This document shows positions 1 through 7,594 of a stretch of DNA of 11,121 nt, piece by piece (position 1 is the first letter of the stretch; each line of letters starts with the position of its first letter). Origin of the DNA: Ettlia oleoabundans. Lineage: Eukaryota > Chlorophyta > Chlorophyceae > Chlamydomonadales. The DNA is taken from positions 1 through 11,121 of the forward strand of contig JAAMXP010001907.1 of assembly GCA_019693395.1 (NCBI GenBank). Reading direction: 5' to 3'. The position numbers were made by a program, and so were the translations under genes. The notes under the pieces were generated by a model. That model was not told where the DNA came from and did no database searches. It saw nothing but the letters and a program-made list of their open reading frames with translations.

Positions 1-30
1 CCCCCATGCCGCCCGCCCCCTTCCAGTAGC

Positions 31-3000
31 TCACTCCGAGGGTGTGATGAACTGGGCTGTGTTGCTGCCGGTGATGACGGTGCCATTGGAAGTCAGCCCC
101 CAAACGCTCACTTCATACTGCAGCACAGGCAGCACAACAGGTAAGCCAACATCCCCCATAAATCGATGGCCCTTGCTCCTAACCAGCCCACAGCACAGTT
201 GTTTGCACACTGGCAGTCACTTGCCTGCGTGGCCGGCTGCAGCCCTCTGAAGCTGACGTCTGTCTTGTCGGTGGTAACCGTCACATTGGGTCCGCCTGCC
301 AGAGGTCGTGCCGTGAAAGTGTACTGCAGGGCAGCGGCGATGAACCAGTGGTGGGCATGCCGCCGACGAAGGGCAACATGTCTGTCAGCCCCAGGGTTAG
401 GACATGTGTGCCAACCTGCGTGAAATTTCCACCCTCCGGGGCCGCGGCAGCGGCCGTTCCCGATGAAGTGCTGGTGGCGTTGGCAGCTGTCACCATGATG
501 GTCAGGGGCGGGGTGTGCAGCTGCAGCATATTGCTGCCTGCGATGGTGTTGGCAGACCTGTCCACACCCACAACCTCCACGTTGTACTGCACAAGCCGAG
601 ATGCAACCAGGGGAGATACCAGCTGTATTTACAAGTGCAGGCTGCCTAGTGTGAGGGTGGGCCGGCTGGCAAGCAGGCAGATAGGCTGAGCAAGCAGCTG
701 CACACCTTCCTGTCTTGCAGGCGAGGCGCAAGCCCACAACAGACAGGCGCACCTGTGCGCCGCTGCTGCCGCCCCCCGCCCGCACACCATAATGCAGCCA
801 TTGAAAGCCGGCACACCTTGCGTTTCATGTCACCACTTACCTTGGTGCCAGGCTTCAGGCCTGTGAAGGTGCTTGCCACGGTGCTGCTGTTGAATACCAG
901 CGTTGTACAGCCAGAGATGCAGGAAGCATCAGCCAGTCTGAATGTGTACTGCAGCCAGACAGGGCAGGGAACTTGAGTGTGGGGAATTTGAGAGCGGCTG
1001 GCCCAAACATCATGACAAAGTCACACAGCGCGCCACAGATGCCCTGTGTGTGCGCTCACCTTGACGAACGCGCTGCCTGAGCTGGGATTAACGGTTGCTT
1101 TCCCGCTGGTGGGCGAGATGCCATCAGCCGAAACAAGGCGCAGGGTAGGATTAGGTGGGAACGGAGGGGCTGGCGGTGGGAACAGTAGGAGTGATGCCGA
1201 GGGTGTTGTGAACTTCAGTACGTTGCTTCCAGGTATGGTGCGACCACTTGTTTCCACGCCAACAACAGTAACGTTGTACTGCAGGCAAACAAGGAGCGAT
1301 CCGCCGTTGATGTCGGGTGTGCGGGTGCATACAACTTGCACTTGCGGGATGGGGGCACTTCAATGCCGACATGTGCAGGAGTTTGAGCTAAGCCCAACCC
1401 ATGGTCGCCAGATTGTGTTGCTGATATGAGAGCCAGTCCTCCTCGGCCCTGCAACCCACCTTTGTGTCGGGCACCAGGCCAATAAAGAGGACCGATGTAG
1501 AGCTGCTGTCAAACACAAACTGTGCGCAGGTGCTGCAATTTGCTTGCCTCACTGTAAAAATATGCTGCAGATGGGACAGGGCACATTTGGAGAAGAATGC
1601 CACCATTGAGTCGATGGATGGAGCACTTGCATCCAAACCAATGCAGCTTTTGAAATGTCAATAATGTGGATGCCAGAAATGCAGCAGGCACCTTGTTGCC
1701 GGCGCAACACACCTTCACAAAGCTGTCCGCTGGCTTGGGAGAGACAGTGGCGACGCCCCGGTAGGGTGTTACAGCCTCGGCAGAAATTAAGGACAGGGTG
1801 GGTGCAGAGGGTGGGGGCGGAGCTATGGAGAACGGGCTGGTAGAAGGCGTTTTGAACTGACGCACGTTCGATCCTTTGGTTCTAACACCACGGCTGTCCA
1901 CACCGACCACTGACACGATGTACTGCAGCACCAACAGATTCAAGCATTCAGCAACACAACGAGTAAATTGGTTGAGTGGGCTATGCCCACGGCCTATACT
2001 AGGTTAGAAGAGTCTCGTGCTAAAGCATTCACTTGACCTGAACCCAGGCTTAGTAGCTGGGCATGGAACATGCACATCAGCCTGTGCTGCTTACTGTTGT
2101 GTTGGGCTGCAGCCCAAGGAAGATGCCCTTTGTGGTGCCGCTGTTGAAAACCAGGGGTGGGCAGGTGCTGCAGTTTGCCGTCTTGACCGTGAATATATAC
2201 TGCAGGGGGAATGAATGCAGCATGACTTCAGGCATGCAGAGGGCGCCAAAGGCAGCACAGGCCAACCAGTCCCAGATGCGTCCACGCGTACAGCGCTTTC
2301 CTGCTTCAAGACTGGCCAAGACGAAATACAGCCCAGGCGGAGGTACTTCTGAGCCACTCACTGACCTTTGTGAAGTAGCCATCTGGCAGCGCAGCTGCGT
2401 TGGCAGTGCCTCTGTTGCCCCCCAGCGCCGTGGCGGAGGTGAGGTGCAGGGTAGGTGGAGGCGTGGTGAACTGCCTTGTGTTTGCTCCATTGGTCTTCTG
2501 CCCGCTCTTGGTCACTCCGACTACAGTCACATTGTACTGCACACAGAGGGAGCGGAGCCAGTCAAAGCATCGCAGGTAAGAGAACTGCATGCCCAGACAG
2601 CCTCTTACGTTCCACGTTGGGGTCACACCAGCACTCATGTTTGTCAATCTGTGTCAACAAGATGGGTGTGTGCGGCAGCCCTACAACTTGGATGCTAGAT
2701 GTTGCGTTTGAGAGAGTCGGTACATAACCCTGATGGGGAAGCGCAGTTCGCTGCTGCACCACTCCTCGCACCTTGGTATTTGGCTGCAGCCCAGTGAGTG
2801 GAGCGGTGGGAGTCCTGCTTGTGAACGTCAGGACAGGGCAGGGCTGGACTGGGCAGGTTGGCTTCCTCACGTAGAAGACGTACTGCAAGGATGAAGGAGA
2901 CCCTCTGCCTTGTGACTGCAACTGTGCACAGCCATTTGTCACACAGCCGTCCTGCTTCTCAGCAGCAGGGCAGGGTAATGATTCCACATCCCCTTGGCAA

Positions 3001-6000
3001 ACCTTGCTAAAAGCGCCTCGCGGTGCAGAGGCAGTGGCAGTGCCGATGGTGGGGCCCGTTGCCTTAGCCTGGGTGAGGTGCACGCTGATGCTGAGCGGGG
3101 TGGTGAGCGGCATCTGGTTGAGGCCAGGCGTCCGCTTGCCGCCTTGGGCAATGCCAGTGACAGTCACGGTGTACTGCATCCAAGATGGCATGGCATGCAA
3201 TGTGCAGTCAAGAGATGTTGCAGTCCAGTGCTGCCAGTATCACATGGCTCAGTATCACATGGTTCTCAGGTATCTGGGGCAATGAGGCGGCAAGCAAGCG
3301 GCTTGGAGTGGCCATCCACAGCCTTCCACAACCGCAGCCACAGCCACAGACGCGGTCAGAGGCAAGAGCTGCCTCACAAGCCATGGCAAATGAACATCAC
3401 TCCCGCGGTCAGCCACCAGAGTGGCACTGTGCACTTGCCATGGTGTTGGGTGTCAGGCCGGGGAAGTTGGCATTGGGGTTGTCCGACACAAAAGTCAGGG
3501 GAGCGCAGGATTTTGCGGACTGGCAAGTGGCAGGCTGGAGCTTGAACTCATACTGCACCAACCAAGTTAGCCAGGGCAGGAAGCCAGTAGCTATCAGCCA
3601 TTAGCAGGCAAAAGAGAGATGAGCGCATCCCTTCAGCTGCTCTTAAACAGCATGCATGCGCAAGCAGGCAATTCGTCAGATGCCACCCTGCATGCATACC
3701 TTGGCAAAGGAGGTGCCCGGGATGGGTGCCGCAGATCCCTTGCCGTCTGTAGGGCTTGTGGCAGCAGCAGAGGCCAGCAACACAAAGTTGGCAGTCACCA
3801 CGTCCTGCTGCTTGCCCGTGCTGACCTCGCCCTTCACTAGGAATGCGGGAGTCTTGCTGCTGCCACCGAAAACCTTGCCGCCAAGTGGGCAGGGGGCCGG
3901 GACCAGGCGCCCAGCAAGGCCCCGGGCCTGCGCATGCCGACTGTCGGGGTAGAGGCTGGAGGTGATGACCTGGCAGCCGCCTGGGACCCGCGTGGCGCTG
4001 ACCACCGTGGTGACAACGTTGCCTGCAGGCGCAAGGAGAGGGCAACAGCGTGGCTGACGGGAGTTAGATGCCTGCCTACAAGTGGCAAAAGTGGAACGCC
4101 GTAGGCATGCAGGCGCATGTGTGCATGCCCTTTTGTTTGCCACGCATTTTCAGCCAGCAAAGGGTGGCAGCAATTTACTGCATCCATGAACCAAGCCTTG
4201 CTGGTGCCGTCTGTAGAAATTATGGAAAGAGAATGCTTGCATCCCATGACCAGGCATACTGGAGCACCGGAGAAGCTTACGCGGCAGTTTGGCCTTCACA
4301 GCCGCCAAGTAGCCTGCCGTGGTCTGACGGTCGCACTTGGCTTTGAAGGCAACAATGCCTGCCAGCTTCAGCGTGGTTCGCGCTGCAGAAGAGCAGGGAA
4401 AATACCTGACGGTGGATACATTGCAGAGGGTTTAGCTGCTGAAGGCCCAAGCTATCCCTGTGCTCGTTGCAGCCATTTGGGCGGGGCACATTGCGGACAT
4501 TTGCTTATAATCTGAGCATTAAGCTGCACCCATGGGCTGAGCTCACCATCACAAGGCGCCACAAAGTCAGTGTTGGGGACCCATCGCACTCGGTAACCAT
4601 CCTGCGGCGCCATCTGCCCAAACTGCAGCATGATCACCTTTCTCGGGGATTTGGCTCCACATAGGGTGCATTGGACATGCTCCAACTCGCGGTAAGGGTG
4701 TGCTCACACCTATTTGCCTTTGCTTCAACCAATATCGATCACCTTTTGTATCACGCAGGTGGCAGCAACAGCAGGCGGATGTCGGCACAAGGCGGCAAAG
4801 CAGCATTTAGCAGCAGCATGCCTGTGGGGTGGGCCACACGTTGCCTGGCCTGGTCCTAATTGTGTTCAGCGCTTTTGCCAGCGCAGCCGGGGACGCATTT
4901 GCGATTGCTGTGTCCATGCTGAGCTTCTCCGGCACAGCTGCAGGCACGCAGGTAAGGGCCAAGAATATGCAAAGGCTGTGGGGCAGATGGGCTGCAGACT
5001 GCTATCGCTGTGCAACAGCAGGCTAGAGCAGAGGCTGCCAGCTGGCAGGTGAAGGGAGTCACTGACGACAGCCACAGGAAGGCAGGGCAAATTGGTTGGG
5101 CATGAAGAATCCGCACCCTTTCCTCCGCCGCCTGTCCAGTCGCCGTCGTCAAAGTGAGTCTTGTATGTGACGACCGAGCCTGCAGACAGAACCGACAGCT
5201 GTCCTCAGCAGCATGGATGCAACAGCATCTCTTGGACAGGCGGCGGCGATATTGGTCATCAGGCTACCAATCAGAACACTGTCCAGAGCCCAAAAATTGT
5301 CAGCGCATCAAGCTTGTGCACCTGGCACCAGCTTTTGAATGGCTGCCACGTAAGCCTGGCGCTTCTTTGGTGTGACCTGGCCAGGGCTGAGGTCATACCA
5401 CGCCACGCTGATCATGCCCACAGGGCTGCTGCCAGGCAACGAAGATATAGTGTCGCCGGTGCCATCAGCCTGCAAGGGCTTGGCAGCAAAACAGGCGGCA
5501 CTATAGGTGGAATATGCAATACAACAAAGAGTCGCTCAGCTGGTTACCAGCAAATGGCAGGATGCAAGCGGCAGGTCGCAAAGAGTGGATCCCCAAAAAT
5601 CTGCATGAAGCAGCAGGTATGCTCTCAGCTGCATCTGCCAGTGAGGCAGCCCACCACCTGTCCACAGCGGCAGCAGCACCTCACCAGGTAGGGCTCCGAA
5701 ATGACGCCTGCGTGCACACGCCCAAACTTGCGGGTGTCAAGGTGCGCCTTGAGCCCACCACGCAGCTTGGCGGCCAGCTGCTGCGCTGCATCCATATCGG
5801 CCGAGGTAGCGCCCGGGAACAGCGCCACTGTGTGCACAGCCTGCCCCAGGTTCGCGGAACCAATGGCAACAGGGATGATGGTGGCACCTGCAGCGAGGTG
5901 CATACAGCAGGGGGACAGCCGTGCCTCAAGATGTGGATGGCTGCAACAGTACCCTGACCGCCCATGCTGCCAAAGCAGTCCCTTCAGGGATGTCATGACT

Positions 6001-6783
6001 TGTGAGATAACCATGCAACTGCGCCAGCATCACTGCGCTGCCATGGAGCAAGGGTCATCCCTCCCTCCTGTGATTGCTAAGCCCGCCCGCCATAGTGCGT
6101 GAACAAAGAGGGATCTGAAGTGACACGTACCTGATGCCATCCGGACCAAAGACTGCTTGTAAGCCATCTTGATGGCAGGAGTGAAGTCTTTCTTGTGCTT
6201 TATGCCCAGCAGGTTGAGGGAGAAGAAGAGTGCGGCACGAGGGCAGGTCGAAGTTCCTTGCGACGCCGCCAACCCTGCCGCCACAATCCTGCAGTCCATT
6301 GCCAAAGGAGACATCAAGGCATTGAGTGCAGCTGATCGCTTATTTGAATCTGTCAGTGGCAAAGAACACAGGACCGTGGACACCGACTACCGGCCCGGTC
6401 GGGAGTGTCTCATGCCTGCTCGGGCCTATTCAAGAGGCAGCGGTCCTACCATCAAGTGGTCCTGGCGCTGACCGATTACGATACAATAAAGCCGAGATGA
6501 AGGAGCGCGGCAAGGCCCGATACAATAAATGTCGAGAGCACCTGTCTGCCAGCAATGGAGCAGCGGTGGAGTCCCTTGTGATGAGGGGAGGCTGTGCTAG
6601 AGCTCCAGGAAGCAACGCAGCCTGCGAGGCAGGTGAATGAAGGTCGGGGGGACAGTGTGGCATGGCGGTGGCGCAGATACCGCAGCGGCGCAAACCCGGC
6701 GGTCGGTTACTCACCAGAAATATGAGCAGGGCGGTCGCCCGAGGAAGGCGACAGCCCGGCCGTGTGTGTGCCCCATCACACAT
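31..6783 (-). CDS. Secreted modular protein: signal peptide, SEA-like repeats and six FN3-like domains (22 exons)
   Basis: Exons in gene order: 6715-6783, 6542-6621, 6131-6288, 5685-5887, 5322-5469, 5117-5179, 4840-4937, 4547-4685, 4281-4382, 3700-4022, 3439-3552, 3003-3173, 2772-2882, 2366-2536, 2095-2199, 1713-1922, 1460-1564, 1060-1278, 841-948, 416-586, 225-323, 31-117. Every exon is open, adjoining phases agree (0, 2, 1, 0, 1, 1, 0, 1, 1, then all 0), and the total of 3,054 nt is divisible by three. The start ATG is the first after an in-frame TGA 12 codons upstream. The protein has a signal peptide (residues 1 to about 34), about five degenerate beta-alpha-beta repeats, then six FN3-like domains to the C terminus. 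Sequons (NVT, NAT, NSS, NAS), cysteine pairs and proline-rich linkers suggest a secreted, glycosylated wall or matrix role. No membrane segment or GPI-type tail is visible. The specific function is unknown. Least certain are the 5' edge of exon 8 and the 3' end. Confidence 0.75.
40..505 (-). repeat. FN3-like domain 6 (C-terminal)
   Basis: Uses the end of exon 416-586, exon 225-323 (no cysteine pair; ends GLQPATQ at a GCAAGT donor) and the final exon 31-117 (YEVSVWGLTSNGTVITG to FITPSE, then TGA). The domain appears structurally complete at the stop codon, which supports the gene ending here. Confidence 0.65.
118..224 (-). other. GC-AG intron (donor CAG/GCAAGT)
   Basis: The donor reads CAG then GCAAGT (219-224 on the opposite strand), the classical GC-type 5' splice site, and the acceptor is CTGCAG. 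The site matches the position of the GT donors in the paralogous exons, and no in-phase GT is available nearby. Confidence 0.7.
509..1149 (-). repeat. FN3-like domain 5
   Basis: Uses the end of exon 1060-1278, exon 841-948 (Cys pair C-x3-C, ending GLKPGTK at a GTAAGT donor) and the first 26 codons of exon 416-586 (YNVEVVGVDRSANTIAG to LHTP). The preceding linker is FPPPAPPFPPNP. Confidence 0.7.
1201..1802 (-). repeat. FN3-like domain 4
   Basis: Uses the end of exon 1713-1922, exon 1460-1564 (ANCSTC, ending GLVPDTK) and the first 26 codons of exon 1060-1278 (YNVTVVGVETSGRTIPG to FTTP). The first codon of the middle exon is CAT (His) where the other eleven exons have Tyr. A proline-rich linker (APPPPSAP) precedes it. 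Confidence 0.7.
1845..2455 (-). repeat. FN3-like domain 3
   Basis: Uses the end of exon 2366-2536, exon 2095-2199 (ANCSTC Cys pair, ending GLQPNTT at a GTAAGC donor) and the first 26 codons of exon 1713-1922 (YIVSVVGVDSRGVRT to FKTP). Closely resembles domain 4 around the ANCSTC motif. Confidence 0.7.
2459..3092 (-). repeat. FN3-like domain 2
   Basis: Uses the end of exon 3003-3173, exon 2772-2882 (Cys pair C-x4-C, ending GLQPNTK) and the first 26 codons of exon 2366-2536 (YNVTVVGVTKSGQKT to FTTP). Both internal introns are phase 0. Confidence 0.7.
3096..3801 (-). repeat. FN3-like domain 1
   Basis: Built from the end of exon 10 (TSFAK before the intron), exon 3439-3552 and the first 26 codons of exon 3003-3173. 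The middle exon carries a Cys pair (C-x5-C) and ends GLTPNTM at a GC donor. The last part runs YTVTVTGIAQGGKRTPG to LTTP, the F-G strand region of an FN3 fold. Confidence 0.65.
3174..3438 (-). other. GC-AG intron (donor ATG/GCAAGT) with a short tandem repeat
   Basis: The donor GCAAGT lies at 3433-3438 and the acceptor is ATGCAG. The only nearby GT would break phase 0. Inside the intron, CAGTATCACATGG occurs at 3235-3247 and again at 3250-3262, a 15-nt tandem period. Confidence 0.65.
3801..6245 (-). repeat. About five degenerate SEA-like/ferredoxin-like protein repeats (exons 3-10)
   Basis: The recurring pattern is a hydrophobic strand ending near L-G-I or similar, then a helix (FTPAIKMAYKQSL in exon 3; TPKKRQAYVAAIQKL in exon 5; ASPAALAKALNTI in exon 7; RQTTAGYLAAVKAKL in exon 9), a P-G/S-G-like turn, then a strand of the type VVTxxV. 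Introns fall at the turn in four of the five units. Three are phase 1 and split the codon after the helix (exons 3/4, 5/6 and 9/10); the exon 7/8 boundary is phase 0. The unit starting in exon 4 (FPGATSADMDAAQQLAAKL) has no intron there. I infer an SEA- or ferredoxin-like fold from this strand-helix-strand pattern only. The last unit runs into a roughly 60-residue Gly/Ser/Lys-containing linker before the first FN3-like domain. Confidence 0.5.
6479..6529. repeat. Short direct repeat (12 bp, period 39)
   Basis: CGATACAATAAA occurs at 6479-6490 and at 6518-6529, each followed within a few bases by CGAGA. The first copy is in intron 2 of the secreted-protein gene; the second lies just 3' of the exon 2 donor. 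Nothing indicates a function. Confidence 0.5.
6542..6783 (-). other. Signal peptide encoded across exons 1 and 2
   Basis: Exon 1 (6715-6783) encodes a 23-residue stretch ending ATALLIFL and closes at a strong GTGAGT donor (6709-6714). Exon 2 (6542-6621) follows a CCTGCCTCGCAG acceptor and continues AALLPGALAQPP. Joined in phase 0 they form an n-region with basic residues, a hydrophobic core of about 14 residues, and a likely cleavage after ALA or ALAQ. Neither exon alone reads as a signal peptide, so the join itself supports the splice model. Exon 2 ends in phase 2 at a weak GTGCTC donor, and exon 3 supplies the missing base. Confidence 0.7.
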
Positions 6784-7594
6784 GGGCTTAGCGGCGCCCT
6801 GAGCACGCCAGATGTTTCATATTACCTTCCACAATAATGGGCTACTTGGACACGCCAAGGGGGAGAAAAATGTGCCGGCTGGTCACGGACGCCCGGGAAT
6901 GCAGGTCGGTGCCTGCTGCCGCTACTAATCGGCAGGTATCAGGTACCGCACGCGAGCCACATGTGCAACGAAAATGCAGAACATCAAATCCGCTTTGATT
7001 GAATATTCACTATGAGGCGCTCCAAAGGGCCCGAGACCCTGAGCACCAGCTTGGCAGGTGGCTGACACCATCGTCCCCGTGACGGCCTCAAATGCACCAG
7101 GTTCATCAGTTCACCTATGCACCAGTCTCTCCAGCGTTCCAAAAAGTGGGCTGCTGTGTTGCGGAGTTTAAAGGTGTCGGTCAACAAGTGTTTTTGACAA
7201 ATTTGCGCAAGGGCATATCCTTAGCTTTAATGTCCTGGCATCAATTTGTGATTGGCACGCGCCATCGCCCTCTCCCCGGCCATCACGGGTGTTATGTTTC
7301 CCCCGAATCAAACCTCGCATTGTGGAGTTGCAGAACGCGGAGGGTACCACAAGACCCATTATACCACAATTTTTCGATGCGGTGGTCGCAACTTGCATGG
7401 GCGATGCCCGCAAGGCCTTGCAAGTTCACCGACAGGTATTGTGCAAGACCCAGCCTAAAATTATGATCTAATTCCCTTAATTCGCAGTACGTTCCTGGCG
7501 GTCTTAGTTCCTGTGTTATCACAAGCAACGGGACGGAACTTGATTTGATACACTGCTATCAAAAAAACTCCACAAACGTAGGGCATGGCAAGGT
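6784..7594. other. Intergenic region, no supported gene
   Basis: This 0.8-kb stretch lies between the stop of the tRNA-binding protein gene and the start of the secreted-protein gene, both on the minus strand. It should contain the 3' UTR of the first and the promoter of the second. Short open frames occur on both strands (for example 7289-7471 plus and 6984-7187 minus), but they overlap, lack a consistent splice context and match no family I know. No tRNA, terminator hairpin or clear TATA element was recognised. Confidence 0.5.

Noticed and set aside
108..785. Long minus-strand open frame (about 225 codons) across the last FN3 exons
   Set aside because: It crosses several well-supported exons and introns and is Cys/Ala/His-rich shadow sequence. 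The spliced frame gives the conserved FN3 pattern instead.
2063..2698. Plus-strand open frame of about 211 codons
   Set aside because: It is antisense to three exons of the secreted-protein gene. Its composition looks like reverse-frame shadow, with no recognisable domain.
2994..3545. Plus-strand open frame of about 183 codons
   Set aside because: It is antisense to FN3 exons and one intron, and has no family resemblance.
118..6714. Repeated CTGCAG along the left half as a possible DNA repeat or binding site
   Set aside because: The copies coincide with intron 3' ends, so they are explained by the TGCAG acceptor preference.
6984..7187. Minus-strand short frame with a helical look (HFLERWRDWC)
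   Set aside because: It has no splice context, no known family, and competing open frames on the other strand. Too weak to call a gene.
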